Shown in pieces: positions 26,528-35,505 of a DNA stretch of 64,000 nucleotides (position 1 is its first letter; every line of letters starts with the position of its first letter). A model generated the notes under the pieces. That model was given only the letters and a program-made list of their open reading frames with translations. It made no database searches and had not been told where the DNA came from. The stretch covers positions 868,001-932,000 of the forward strand of contig NZ_JAABNS010000001.1 in assembly GCF_009928425.1 (NCBI RefSeq), read 5' to 3'. The position numbers and the translations under genes were made by a program. Source of the stretch: Pseudarthrobacter sp. ATCC 49987. Lineage in GTDB: Bacteria > Actinomycetota > Actinomycetes > Actinomycetales > Micrococcaceae.

Positions 26528-28564
26528 CTAGAAGTCGCCGCCGCCGCCGAAATCGCCGCCCCAGCCGCCGCCCGCATCACCGCCGCCGCCGCCCCAACCT
26601 CCGCCGGAATCGCCGCCGCCGCCCCAGCCGCCGCCTCCACCGCCACCGTGCAGGATGGAGTTGATCAGAATGCCGCCCAGGATGGCGCCGCCCAGGCCGC
26701 CACCGCCTCCGCCGCCGAACATTCCGCCCCGGCCGTATCCCTGGTTGGCGTACCCGCCGAAGTGGTCGACGTCGGACTGGGCCAGTTGCGCGGCCTGCGC
26801 CGCCAGTGCGTGCGCCTGCTGGGCGTACTGCAGGGCCGTGACGGGGTCCGTGCGGGAAATGGACAGCGCGTAGTCCAGGTTCCGCTGCGCCTCAGCCAAT
26901 CGCGTCCGGGCCTCGGTACCCACGCCGCCGCGGCGGGCCGTGATGTAGTCCGAGGTTGCGCTGATCTGCGCCTGCGCGGACATGATGCTCTGCTGCAGCG
27001 ACGCCTCCGCACGGCGGGCCTGCTCCTGCTGGTCACGGATGCCGGAAAGCGACGCATCCAGTGACTGGTGCGCCGTCTCGACCCGCTCCAGGGTAGCGAT
27101 CGGATCGATTTTGCCGCCCTGGATTTCGGCCTTGACCTGCGCCAGCGCGGCTTCCACCGCGGCCACCGGTCCGGCAAGTTCGGGGTGGGCCCCGGACTGG
27201 ATCATTGCCCTGGCCTGCGCCAGGTCCTGGGAGGTGTCAACGACGGCGGACTCCAGGCCGCTGCGTGCCTCATCGAGGTTTCCGGCAACCTTCGTGATGG
27301 CGCCAATCAGCACGTTGGTCTGGTGCAGGCTTTCTTCCGCGGCCCGCACGGCGACGGCGGCCAGGCTCCCCTCACCGGCGCTGAGCTTTTCCCGGGCCGT
27401 GACGGAGGCGTTCTGCACGAAGGCAAGCCGTTCCTTGGCCTGGTTGATGTTGTCGCCGACCTGCACGAGGGCACTCTCGGCGTATTTGGCGCGCAGTTCA
27501 GCGAGCGACTGCTCGGCGCTGGCGATTTTGGCTTCCGCCTCGCTCGCCCCGGCGCTGACCGCGGCCAGCGCCTGCGGGGCATTTTTCTCCAGCTCGCGCA
27601 GCGAATCGAAGTCGGCTTTTTGTTCCTGGAGGGAGGCAAGGGCTGCCTCGGAGCGGCGGATGATCTCACCGAGCCAGCTCCGCTGCTGCTCTTCGGTATC
27701 GGGAATGTGGTCATCGAGCTGCTGCTGCAGCTTGAAGGACTCGGACATGTGGCCCTTGGCGTCCTGCAAAGCCTTCGTGAAATTCCCGACGGCGGCGTCG
27801 CCATACTGGGCCTGGGCGAAGCCAAGCTCCTGTTCGCTGGACTTGATGGCGTCGTCGGCCTCGATCAGGAGCGAGCCGCTCTTGCGGCGCAATTCCTCGA
27901 CGGTGAGCCCAGCCAGCGGATCCAGTTCGCCCTGCGGGCCAGTGCCCGCGCTGGCTCCCGCGGCAGCTTTCTTCCGCCGGTTGCGGAGGTACAGGTACGC
28001 GCCCGCGCCGCCCGCCGCGACAACACCCACGCCAACCAGCACGGCGTTTCCGGCCCCGCCCTCGGACGGAACGTTACCTTTGCCTCCGCCAGCGGCATCG
28101 CCGATGGCCGCGGCGCTATCGATCGCGGCCTGTGCGTAATCCCCGTTGCGCAGGTTCGGGTCAACCGCGCTTGAGACGATGGTGTCGCGCTGGGCGTTCG
28201 TGATCTTGCTGTTGGAGGGCTTGCTCAACTGGTACTGGCGGGTGTCCGTGGCAACGGTCAGCATCATGGCATTGGCGCCAAGGCTTGCTTTTTCCGCCAC
28301 CGCGGTGGCCCAGGCCACACGGTCGGTGGGGTTCTCGAACTTCTTCACGTAGACGACGTGGTACGTCATCGCGTGGTCAGTGCCGAGCTTCTTGATGGCC
28401 TGTTCGACTTCACCCCTCCTGTCACCCAGGACGCCGGCGGAGTCAACAACCTTCGTCACGGGGTCGAGCGTCACCGGATCTTCGGCGAGGGCCGGAGCGG
28501 CAGGAAACGCCAGCAGTCCGGCGACGCCAAGAACGGCGAGGAGACGTTTATAGGTAGACCGCAT
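26528..28564 (-). CDS. secreted/membrane TPM-domain protein with long coiled coil and glycine-rich tail
   Basis: The 678-residue protein starts at the ATG at 28564 (GAAGGG upstream) with a signal peptide ending near ALA at residue 27. A TPM (DUF477-like) domain covers about residues 40-165, then a membrane helix near 193-212 (AVLVGVGVVAAGGAGAY) followed by NRRKK, placing the TPM domain outside and the rest in the cytoplasm. About 360 residues of coiled coil follow. The last 65 residues are strongly Gly-rich with GGGGGW repeats. A longer frame from 28840 is unlikely because it puts the signal peptide internally. TPM proteins have been linked to membrane and photosystem maintenance; the exact role here is unknown. 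Confidence 0.85.
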   Translation of the reverse strand: MRSTYKRLLAVLGVAGLLAFPAAPALAEDPVTLDPVTKVVDSAGVLGDRRGEVEQAIKKLGTDHAMTYHVVYVKKFENPTDRVAWATAVAEKASLGANAMMLTVATDTRQYQLSKPSNSKITNAQRDTIVSSAVDPNLRNGDYAQAAIDSAAAIGDAAGGGKGNVPSEGGAGNAVLVGVGVVAAGGAGAYLYLRNRRKKAAAGASAGTGPQGELDPLAGLTVEELRRKSGSLLIEADDAIKSSEQELGFAQAQYGDAAVGNFTKALQDAKGHMSESFKLQQQLDDHIPDTEEQQRSWLGEIIRRSEAALASLQEQKADFDSLRELEKNAPQALAAVSAGASEAEAKIASAEQSLAELRAKYAESALVQVGDNINQAKERLAFVQNASVTAREKLSAGEGSLAAVAVRAAEESLHQTNVLIGAITKVAGNLDEARSGLESAVVDTSQDLAQARAMIQSGAHPELAGPVAAVEAALAQVKAEIQGGKIDPIATLERVETAHQSLDASLSGIRDQQEQARRAEASLQQSIMSAQAQISATSDYITARRGGVGTEARTRLAEAQRNLDYALSISRTDPVTALQYAQQAHALAAQAAQLAQSDVDHFGGYANQGYGRGGMFGGGGGGGLGGAILGGILINSILHGGGGGGGWGGGGDSGGGWGGGGGDAGGGWGGDFGGGGDF

Positions 28565-28873
28565 GTGCAACCCTTCAGCACTTCTGCGACCAGTTCGGGC
28601 CGAACCGGTCGTCACAGAATGCAGCAGCGCCCCCACGCAGATGTAAAGCCGCAGGTCGCTGTGGCAATTCCATTTGATTCTATGGTGCACCAATAAGGCC
28701 GTCCACCGAGGGGAATATGCCACCAGCGAAAAGCGCTGAACCGTTGAGAGCAGGCTCTGCCAGGCCCGGCAGGCTGCCCATTCCGGGCGTTCAGCAACCT
28801 CCCAGCAAACGTGCGCTCTAGTATCAGTGAGATCGTCCATAGTTAATTGCAGACGAGGATGAAAGGAAGTCTT
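28565..28873. promoter_or_regulatory. divergent promoter region between the TPM-domain gene and the HtrA-like gene
   Basis: This 309-base gap must hold both divergent promoters. On the plus strand, TAGTAT near 28819 and TAGTTA near 28840 are -10 candidates for the protease gene, and AAGGAAG at 28863-28869 is its ribosome-binding site. I see no clear operator or RNA structure. Confidence 0.5.
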
Positions 28874-30514
28874 ATGACTGAGAACCCAGCGCAGGGCGCG
28901 TCACCAGAGAACCGGGAGCCGGCCACGCCGAACGAGGGCACTTCAGGGCACCCGCAGGCTGCCCCCGCGCCGGACTCAGCGAACGAGTTCCCAACCCTGA
29001 GGCTGGACCGGGCCGCGGATAACTCCCCGCAGCCGGTCTACCCGCAGCACCAGCCGTCCTACAGCCGCCCCCCGGCGCCGGAGACTCAGCAGTTCGGCGC
29101 ACCCCAGGCGCCTGTCCCGCACGGCCACACGCCGGGCCAGCCCAACCCGCAGCACAACCCCGGATTCGGCCAGACAACCGGCAACTCCGCCTACGGCCAG
29201 CCCCAGCAAGCGCACAACCCGGCTCCCTACGGCCAGCCGCAACATGGCGGCTATGGCGGCAACCAGCCTGGTTCGCCCTATGCGTCCAACCCCGCCCACG
29301 CCCCGAAACGCAAGGCGGCGTTCGGAGTCCCCACTCTCGTGGCCAGCATCCTGGCCGCCGGCCTCGTCGGCGGCGGTGTGGTCGCAGGAACAACGCAGCT
29401 GCTGGGAGGCCGGGACCTCGCGTCCGGGGGATCCAGCAGCAGCAGCCAGGCCGGCCCTGTCATCGTGAACAACAGGGAAGACGTGAACGCCATCACCGCG
29501 GCCGCAGTGAAGGCCACGCCAAGCGTCGTGACCATCAAGGCAACGAGCGGCAGTGAGGGCGGCACCGGCTCCGGTATCATTCTGGACGCTGAAGGCCATG
29601 TCCTCACCAACACGCACGTTGTCACCCTCGACGGCACGGCGGCCAACGCCGCGATCGAAGTCCGCCTGAGTGACGGCAAGGTCTACAGTGCCAAGATCGT
29701 CGGCACGGACCCGCTGTCCGACCTCGCCGTCGTGCAGATCCAGAACGCCTCCGGGCTGGTTCCGGCAGTCCTGGGCGACTCCGGAAAGCTGAACGTCGGC
29801 GATACCGCCGTCGCGATCGGCTCGCCCCTCGGCCTCACGGGCACCGTGACTGACGGCATCGTGTCGACGCTGAACCGCACCATCAGCGTTGCCTCCTCGG
29901 CGGCGCCGAAGGAAGGCGCGGACAACTCCCAGGGCGGCGGCCAGGGCTTCCAGTTTGCCCCGCCGGACGGCGGACAGGGACAGAGCACCGCCAACCAGGG
30001 AAGCATCGCGATCAACGTGATCCAGACAGATGCCGCCATTAACCCGGGCAACTCCGGCGGCGCCCTGGTCAACACCAAGGGCGAGATCATCGGCGTGAAT
30101 GTTGCCATCGCCTCGGCCGGCGGCGACTCCTCGAGCAGCGGCAACATCGGCGTTGGCTTCAGCATCCCGATCAACCACGCCAAGCGCGTCGCGCAGGAGA
30201 TCATCAGCAGTGGCAAGGCCACGCACGGCCAGTTCGGCGTCAGCGTTAAGCAGAAGACCGCGAGTTCCTCGGCATCCGGTTTCTCCGTCGGGGCAGAGGT
30301 CGCCACAGTTGAGGCCGGTTCCGCTGCAGACAAGGCCGGCATCAAGGTCGGTGACGTCGTCACCAGGTTCCAGGACCTCACCATCAGCGATCCGAACCAG
30401 CTGACTGCCGCCGTGCGCGAGCAGCCCGCCGGGGCCTCGGTCAAGGTCACCGTCCTCCGCGGCGGCAAGGAACAGCAGCTCGACGTCACCCTCGGGGCGG
30501 CCGCCGAGCAGTAA
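28874..30514 (+). CDS. HtrA/DegP-like membrane-anchored trypsin-type serine protease with PDZ domain
   Basis: This protein is 546 residues from the ATG at 28874, chosen over 28847 because AAGGAAG lies just upstream. The first 140 or so residues are a Pro/Gln/Gly-rich cytoplasmic segment, then one membrane helix (VPTLVASILAAGLVGGGVVAG). The extracytoplasmic protease domain has the triad His248 (NTHVV), Asp283 (LSDLAVV) and Ser394 (GNSGGAL). One C-terminal PDZ domain includes AGIKVGDVVTRF. This is the usual actinobacterial HtrA layout for envelope quality control. It is divergent from the TPM-domain gene, next to pspA, suggesting an envelope-stress neighbourhood. Confidence 0.93.
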   Translation: MTENPAQGASPENREPATPNEGTSGHPQAAPAPDSANEFPTLRLDRAADNSPQPVYPQHQPSYSRPPAPETQQFGAPQAPVPHGHTPGQPNPQHNPGFGQTTGNSAYGQPQQAHNPAPYGQPQHGGYGGNQPGSPYASNPAHAPKRKAAFGVPTLVASILAAGLVGGGVVAGTTQLLGGRDLASGGSSSSSQAGPVIVNNREDVNAITAAAVKATPSVVTIKATSGSEGGTGSGIILDAEGHVLTNTHVVTLDGTAANAAIEVRLSDGKVYSAKIVGTDPLSDLAVVQIQNASGLVPAVLGDSGKLNVGDTAVAIGSPLGLTGTVTDGIVSTLNRTISVASSAAPKEGADNSQGGGQGFQFAPPDGGQGQSTANQGSIAINVIQTDAAINPGNSGGALVNTKGEIIGVNVAIASAGGDSSSSGNIGVGFSIPINHAKRVAQEIISSGKATHGQFGVSVKQKTASSSASGFSVGAEVATVEAGSAADKAGIKVGDVVTRFQDLTISDPNQLTAAVREQPAGASVKVTVLRGGKEQQLDVTLGAAAEQ

Positions 30515-30552
30515 GAGCGGCACAGCAGTAAGAGCAGCAGATAGGGTTCCAC

Positions 30553-30599
30553 CGGCGAAGGCCGGGCAGCACCGCCCAGGTGCCGCCCGGCCTTCGCCG
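30553..30599 (+). terminator. terminator after the HtrA-like gene
   Basis: A 21-bp stem with one mismatch (30553-30573 with 30579-30599) and a five-base loop begins 39 bases after the stop. It lacks a T tract but is very stable. Confidence 0.75.
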
Positions 30600-30781
30600 T
30601 CCACAGGGAAGCCTGACATGCACGCCGGGGCCCTGACACAGGCCTTAACCCGGCCGCGCCCGCGACCGCCGATATGGTTAGCTAGGAGCAACCCGGCACC
30701 CCGGGCGTTCCGTGGCCACGACCCCGCCCGGCTGGCTGTCCACCCGCATGGAAGGCTGCTGTAAACACAGTGGAAGAGACA

Positions 30782-31582
30782 TTGAAGATCATCGTGCTGG
30801 TCAAGCACGTCCCTGACGCACAGTTCGACCGGCACCTCACCGGCGAGGGCAACACAACAGACCGCTCCGAGAGCATCCTGTCCGAACTGGATGAGTACGC
30901 CCTCGAGGCCGCACTCCAGCTGATCGAGGCCCGCGGCGGGGAAGCGGCGGGCAACAAGGTCATCGCCCTGAGCATGGGTCCTGCCGGCGCCGTCAACGCG
31001 GTGAAGAAGTCCCTGCAGATTGGTGCCAGCGAAGGCGTCCACCTCAGCGACGACGCCCTGGCCGGTTCCGACGCCGCCGCCACCTCGCTGGCACTGGCCG
31101 CAGCCATCCGCCACCTCGGCGCGGACACCCCGGCGGACCTCATCCTCACCGGCATGGCCTCCACCGACGGCGAGACCTCCCTGGTCCCGGCCCAGCTCGC
31201 GGAACGCCTGGACCTGCCGCAGGTCACCTTCGCGTCCTCCCTGGAACTCGACGGCGCCACGCTCACCGCCCGCCGCGACGGCGATGCCCACGCCGACACC
31301 GTCGAGGCAACACTGCCTGCCCTCGTCTCGGTCACGGACCAGATCAATGACCCCCGGTACCCGAATTTCAAGGGCATCATGGCCGCCAAAAAGAAGACCA
31401 TCACGACGCTGAGCCTTGCCGACATCGGCGTCGACCCGGCGCACGTCGGACGGTCCGGCTCCTGGACCGCCGTCGAATCCGCCGAGGCACGCCCGGCGCG
31501 CACCGCCGGCACCATCATCACCGACGAGGGCGACGCCGGCATCAAGCTGGTTGAGTTCCTGGCCGCCCAGAAGCTGCTCTAA
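30782..31582 (+). CDS. etfB: electron transfer flavoprotein beta subunit
   Basis: EtfB binds AMP and part of the FAD interface and, with EtfA, carries electrons from acyl-CoA and other flavin dehydrogenases to the quinone pool. The sequence starts KIIVLVKHVPDAQFDRHL and contains DEYALEAALQL, then SLVPAQLAERLDLPQVT, as expected for the family. I place the start at TTG 30782 because GGAAGAG lies just before it and the family normally begins at this residue; a GTG at 30770 would add four residues. The 14-base gap to etfA shows an operon. Confidence 0.92.
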   Translation: MKIIVLVKHVPDAQFDRHLTGEGNTTDRSESILSELDEYALEAALQLIEARGGEAAGNKVIALSMGPAGAVNAVKKSLQIGASEGVHLSDDALAGSDAAATSLALAAAIRHLGADTPADLILTGMASTDGETSLVPAQLAERLDLPQVTFASSLELDGATLTARRDGDAHADTVEATLPALVSVTDQINDPRYPNFKGIMAAKKKTITTLSLADIGVDPAHVGRSGSWTAVESAEARPARTAGTIITDEGDAGIKLVEFLAAQKLL

Positions 31583-31596
31583 GGGGATTCCCAGAC

Positions 31597-32550
31597 ATGG
31601 CAAAAGTACTCGTATTCATTGACAACCCCGGCCAGGCCCTGAAGAAGGCCAGCCTGGAGCTGCTCACCATTGCCCGGTCCCTGGGGGAGCCGGCGGTCGC
31701 CCTCAACGGCGATCTCCACGACGACGTCGCAGCAACCCTGGGTGCCTATGGCGCCCAAACGCTGTACCGTCCGTCCGCGGCGGACCTCGACGACTACCTC
31801 GTGGGCCCCAAGGCCTCCTACCTGGCCGCCGCGGTGCAGACCGCCGATGCCACCGTCGTCCTGACCGAGAACTCGGCGGAAGCCAAGGAAATCGCTGCGA
31901 GGCTCGGCATCAAGCTCGGTGCCGGCGTCATCACCGACGTCGTCGCCGTGGACCCGGACGGAACCGCGCACAAGTCCGTGCTGGCCGGTTCCTACATCAC
32001 CACGGCGAAGGCCACGACGCCGGTCGCTGTCCTGACCGTCAAGGCCAACAGCATCACGCCCGAGCCCGCCGTCACCGGCACGGCGCCAGCCACCGTCACC
32101 GTCGAGGTGCCGGAAACCGCCACCGCGGCGTCGGCCAGGATCACGGCCCGCAACGAGAAAGCCGCCAGCGGCCGTCCGGACCTCGCCGAGGCGCGGATCG
32201 TTGTGGCCGGCGGCCGCGGCGTCGACGGCAACTTCGGCCCGGTTGAAGACCTGGCCGATGCCCTCGGAGCGGCCATCGGCGCTTCCCGTGCCGCAACGGA
32301 TGCGGGCTGGATCGGCCATGACGCGCAGATCGGCCAGACCGGCAAAACCGTTTCACCCCAGCTGTACATCTCCGCCGGCATCTCCGGGGCCATCCAGCAG
32401 AAGGCCGGCATGCAGACCGCCACAGTGATCGTGGCCGTGAACAAGGACTCGGAATCGCCGATCTTCGAGATCGCCGACTTCGGCATCGTGGGAGACCTTT
32501 TCCAGGTCCTCCCGCAGGCCACCGAGGAAATCAAGAAGCGGCGGGGCTGA
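31597..32550 (+). CDS. etfA: electron transfer flavoprotein alpha subunit
   Basis: This 317-residue partner of EtfB has the C-terminal FAD-binding domain: VVAGGRGVDG at about 205-214, then SRAATDAGWIGHDAQIGQTGKTVSPQLYI, the segment that holds FAD. IQQKAGMQ and NKDSESPIFEIADFGIVGDLFQVLP complete the signature. The N-terminal domain is the usual adenine-nucleotide-hydrolase-like fold. The gene follows etfB directly and is followed by the PIG-L gene after a four-base gap. Confidence 0.95.
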   Translation: MAKVLVFIDNPGQALKKASLELLTIARSLGEPAVALNGDLHDDVAATLGAYGAQTLYRPSAADLDDYLVGPKASYLAAAVQTADATVVLTENSAEAKEIAARLGIKLGAGVITDVVAVDPDGTAHKSVLAGSYITTAKATTPVAVLTVKANSITPEPAVTGTAPATVTVEVPETATAASARITARNEKAASGRPDLAEARIVVAGGRGVDGNFGPVEDLADALGAAIGASRAATDAGWIGHDAQIGQTGKTVSPQLYISAGISGAIQQKAGMQTATVIVAVNKDSESPIFEIADFGIVGDLFQVLPQATEEIKKRRG

Positions 32551-32554
32551 CGTC

Positions 32555-33334
32555 GTGAGCACCCCCGCCGTGCAGGCGCACAGCCCGTTTGATCCGGACC
32601 AGCACCGGATCGAACGGGTGCTGTGTTTCGCTGCGCACCCGGACGACATCGACTTCGGCGCCGCCGGCACGATCGCCGCCTGGACCGCCGCGGGGGCGCA
32701 GGTCAGCTATTGCATCATGACCGACGGCGACGCGGGCGGCTTCGATCCCGGCCAAAGGGACGAGATCGTCCGGCTGCGTAACGAGGAACAACGCCGGGCC
32801 GCCGCGCTGGTCGGCGTCACCGACATCCACTACCTCCACGAGCGGGACGGCTACCTTGAACCCTCGCACGGGGTCATCCGCGAGGTGGTGCGGCTGATCC
32901 GGCAGCTCCGGCCCGACGTCGTGCTCTCCATGCACCCGGAACGGAACTGGAACCGGATCCAGAAGAGCCATCCGGACCATCTGGCGGTGGGGGAGGCCGT
33001 GACCCGGGCGGTCTATCCGGCGCTGGAGAACCCGTTCGCGTATCCGGAGCTGGCCGAGGCGGGGCTGGAGGCCTACAAGCTGCCGTGGCTGTGGCTCTTC
33101 GCCGGGCCGGAGGAACGCGAGAACCACGTCGTCGACGTCACGGACCACATCGAGGGCAAACTCGCCGCGATCCATGTCCACGTCAGCCAGCACCCGGACA
33201 TCGAGGCCATGGACCGCACCGTCCGGGGGCTCATGCTCCGGACAGCCGAACGCGGCGGTCTCCCGGCAGGCCGCAGCGCCGAGGCATTCCACGTCGTCAC
33301 AGTCAACGGACCCGGGACCATCGCCGGGTTTTAG
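32555..33334 (+). CDS. PIG-L (LmbE-like) family zinc deacetylase
   Basis: This 259-residue protein has the metal-binding AHPDD motif at residues 27-31 and SHPDHLAVG near 138, typical of the PIG-L/MshB/mycothiol-conjugate-amidase superfamily of N-acetylglucosaminyl deacetylases. Relatives act in mycothiol metabolism or antibiotic modification, but I see nothing that fixes the substrate. It starts with GTG four bases after etfA, so it is probably in the same transcript; a link to flavoprotein function is not evident. No signal peptide is present. Confidence 0.88.
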   Translation: MSTPAVQAHSPFDPDQHRIERVLCFAAHPDDIDFGAAGTIAAWTAAGAQVSYCIMTDGDAGGFDPGQRDEIVRLRNEEQRRAAALVGVTDIHYLHERDGYLEPSHGVIREVVRLIRQLRPDVVLSMHPERNWNRIQKSHPDHLAVGEAVTRAVYPALENPFAYPELAEAGLEAYKLPWLWLFAGPEERENHVVDVTDHIEGKLAAIHVHVSQHPDIEAMDRTVRGLMLRTAERGGLPAGRSAEAFHVVTVNGPGTIAGF

Positions 33335-33374
33335 TGTTGCTCCCTGCGGTCCTCTCCCATATGCTGGCCTCTGT

Positions 33375-33389
33375 TTAAATCATATTTAA
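33375..33389 (+). promoter_or_regulatory. inverted repeat upstream of gntK, candidate operator
   Basis: TTAAAT and ATTTAA are separated by CAT, a perfect 6-3-6 inverted repeat in an unusually AT-rich patch for this genome. It lies directly before the AGGAAGG ribosome-binding site of the gluconokinase gene. It may be a regulator site, a -10 region, or both. Confidence 0.4.
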
Positions 33390-33408
33390 TTGAGGAAGGC
33401 AGGCTTTA

Positions 33409-33942
33409 ATGGCGAAGACTGCGCAGCACCCCGTACTGGTCATCATGGGCGTCTCGGGATCAGGAAAGTCAACCGTCGCAGGCCTGCTGGCCGGCCGGCT
33501 GGGTTGGGATTTCGCCGAAGGCGATGATCTGCACCCGGCGTCCAATGTGGCGAAGATGCATGCCGGCCAGCCGCTGACCGACGAGGACCGCTGGCCGTGG
33601 CTGGAAAGTATCGCGGGGTGGATCCGGCGGCACACCGAGTCCGGGACGCCCGGCGTCGTCACCTGCTCGGCGCTCAAGAAGCGATACCGGGATGTCCTGC
33701 GGGGGGAGGGCGTCGTGTTCGTCTTCCTCGACGGCAGCAAGGACCGGATCTCCGACCGGCTGGCGTCCCGGCACGGGCACTTCATGCCCCCGGCACTGCT
33801 GGAGTCCCAGTTCGAGGCGCTCGAAGCCCCCACCGAGGACGAAAATTTCATCACCCTGAGCGTCAGCCTGGCGCCTCTGGAGGAGGCGCAGGAAATCATC
33901 GACCGGCTCCATCTCGGCTCGAGCAGCGCCAGCCGGCCGTAG
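33409..33942 (+). CDS. gntK: gluconokinase
   Basis: This 177-residue kinase phosphorylates gluconate to 6-phosphogluconate for the pentose phosphate pathway. The P-loop GVSGSGKS is at residues 14-21, followed by FAEGDDLHPASNVAKMHAGQPLTDEDRWPWL, the substrate-binding segment characteristic of GntK. TCSALKKRYRDVLR and SRHGHFMPPALLESQFEALE are also family hallmarks. It has a good AGGAAGG site and is followed after 42 bases by the gluconate permease, forming a two-gene uptake and activation unit. No GntR-type regulator gene is adjacent. Confidence 0.96.
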   Translation: MAKTAQHPVLVIMGVSGSGKSTVAGLLAGRLGWDFAEGDDLHPASNVAKMHAGQPLTDEDRWPWLESIAGWIRRHTESGTPGVVTCSALKKRYRDVLRGEGVVFVFLDGSKDRISDRLASRHGHFMPPALLESQFEALEAPTEDENFITLSVSLAPLEEAQEIIDRLHLGSSSASRP

Positions 33943-33984
33943 CCGGCCCCGTTCTTACCCCGCCATACCAGCTAGGAACACCTT

Positions 33985-35397
33985 GTGAATTCCCTCTTAA
34001 CCACGCAGCTTCCGGCTGCCGTCGAAGCCTGGACCGGACTCGACACCCGCCTTATGGCGGTCACCGCCATCGGCATCGCACTCATCGTGGTGCTGATCAC
34101 CAAGTTCAAGCTCCACCCCTTCCTCGCGCTCATTCTCGGCTCTGCCTTCGTGGGCCTTGCCGCCGGCGTGGACCCGGCCCTGGTCATCAAGAACTTCGAG
34201 GACGGAGTAGGCGGCGTCCTGAAGGAAGTCGGCCTGCTGATCGCCCTTGGAGCCATGCTCGGCAAGCTGCTGGCGGACTCCGGCGGAGCGAACCGGGTGG
34301 TGGACACCCTGCTGGCGAAGGCCACGGGGAACAAACTGGTGTGGTCGATCACGCTCGTCGCGGTCATCATCGGCCTCCCGATGTTCTTCGAAATCGGCCT
34401 CGTCCTGCTGCTGCCGGTCATCGTCCTGGTCACCCAGCGCTCCAAAATGCCGCTAATGCGCATCGCCATCCCGGCGCTGGCCGGCCTCTCCGTGCTGCAC
34501 GGCCTCGTGCCTCCGCACCCGGGCCCGCTGATCGCGATCAGCGCCGTCAAGGCCGAACTCGGCACCACCCTGGCGCTGGGCCTCCTGGTCGCCGTCCCCA
34601 CGGTCATCATCTGCGGCCCGCTGTTCTCCCGGCTGGCCGCCAAATGGGTGCCCGTCGGGGCCCCCGCCGTCGCGGGCGGCATCGACACGCAGCACGGTGC
34701 GGACATGGAAGGTGTCAAACGCCAGCCGAGCTTCCTCGTGACCCTGCTGACCATCATCTTCCCGGTGGTGCTGATGCTCCTCAAAGCCATCGTGGACATC
34801 ATCTGGTCCGACGCCGCGACCGCCCCGTGGATCCGTTCCTTCTTCGATTTCGTCGGCCAGCCCCTGGTCGCCATGACCCTCGCCGTGCTGCTCGCGATCT
34901 TCACTTTCGGCTATGCCGTGGGGTTCACGGGCAACAAGATCACCGCCAAGATCGGCGCAAGCCTGGGCCCGATCGCCGGAATCATGCTGATCGTGGGCGC
35001 CGGCGGCGGCTTCAAGCAGACCCTGATCGGCGCCGGCGTCGGCGATTCCGTCAAGAAATGGGCCGAGGGCACCAACATGTCCGTCCTGGTGCTGGGCTTC
35101 ATCGTGGCTGTCGCGCTGCGCCTGGCCACCGGCTCGGCCACCGTGGCGACGGTAACGGCCGCCGGAATCGTCGCGCCGCTGGCGAGCTCGCTCACCCCGA
35201 CGCACGCTGCGCTGCTGGCCCTCGCAATCGGCGCCGGTTCGCTGTTCCTCTCGCACGTGAACGACGCCGGATTCTGGCTGGTCAAGGAGCTGTTCGGGCT
35301 TACCGTCGGCCAGACCTTCAAGACCTGGTCCGTCATGGAGACGCTGATCTCCGTGGTCAGCTTCGGCTTGATCATGCTGCTGTCGCTCATCATCTAG
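33985..35397 (+). CDS. gntP: GntP-family gluconate:H+ symporter
   Basis: This 470-residue integral membrane protein has 12 or more hydrophobic segments and the GntP-family sequences GLPMFFEIGLVLLLP, HGLVPPHPGP and SHVNDAGFWLVKE. It should import gluconate with protons and supply the upstream kinase. The GTG start at 33985 has TAGGAAC in front. A strong, probably bidirectional terminator follows and separates it from the convergent rskA gene. Confidence 0.94.
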   Translation: MNSLLTTQLPAAVEAWTGLDTRLMAVTAIGIALIVVLITKFKLHPFLALILGSAFVGLAAGVDPALVIKNFEDGVGGVLKEVGLLIALGAMLGKLLADSGGANRVVDTLLAKATGNKLVWSITLVAVIIGLPMFFEIGLVLLLPVIVLVTQRSKMPLMRIAIPALAGLSVLHGLVPPHPGPLIAISAVKAELGTTLALGLLVAVPTVIICGPLFSRLAAKWVPVGAPAVAGGIDTQHGADMEGVKRQPSFLVTLLTIIFPVVLMLLKAIVDIIWSDAATAPWIRSFFDFVGQPLVAMTLAVLLAIFTFGYAVGFTGNKITAKIGASLGPIAGIMLIVGAGGGFKQTLIGAGVGDSVKKWAEGTNMSVLVLGFIVAVALRLATGSATVATVTAAGIVAPLASSLTPTHAALLALAIGAGSLFLSHVNDAGFWLVKELFGLTVGQTFKTWSVMETLISVVSFGLIMLLSLII

Positions 35398-35440
35398 CCG
35401 GCCCGGCCGAGGACGCCACTTCGGTCCCTTAAACCACAAA

Positions 35441-35490
35441 CCGCGCAGGCCCTGACCCTTCAGAAGGAGTCAAGGCCTGCGCGGCTTTTG
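35441..35490. terminator. bidirectional terminator between gntP and rskA
   Basis: CCGCGCAGGCC at 35441-35451 pairs with 35474-35484, and the inner bases extend the stem imperfectly to a three-base CAG loop. CTTTTGTT follows on the plus strand and a TTTG run on the minus strand, serving both convergent genes. Confidence 0.85.
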
Positions 35491-35505
35491 TTGGTGTGCC
35501 CGAGG

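Noticed and set aside
28976..31603. An 875-codon minus-strand frame opposite the HtrA-like and etfB genes
   Set aside because: It crosses a terminator and an intergenic region and is Gly/Arg/Val-rich shadow sequence.
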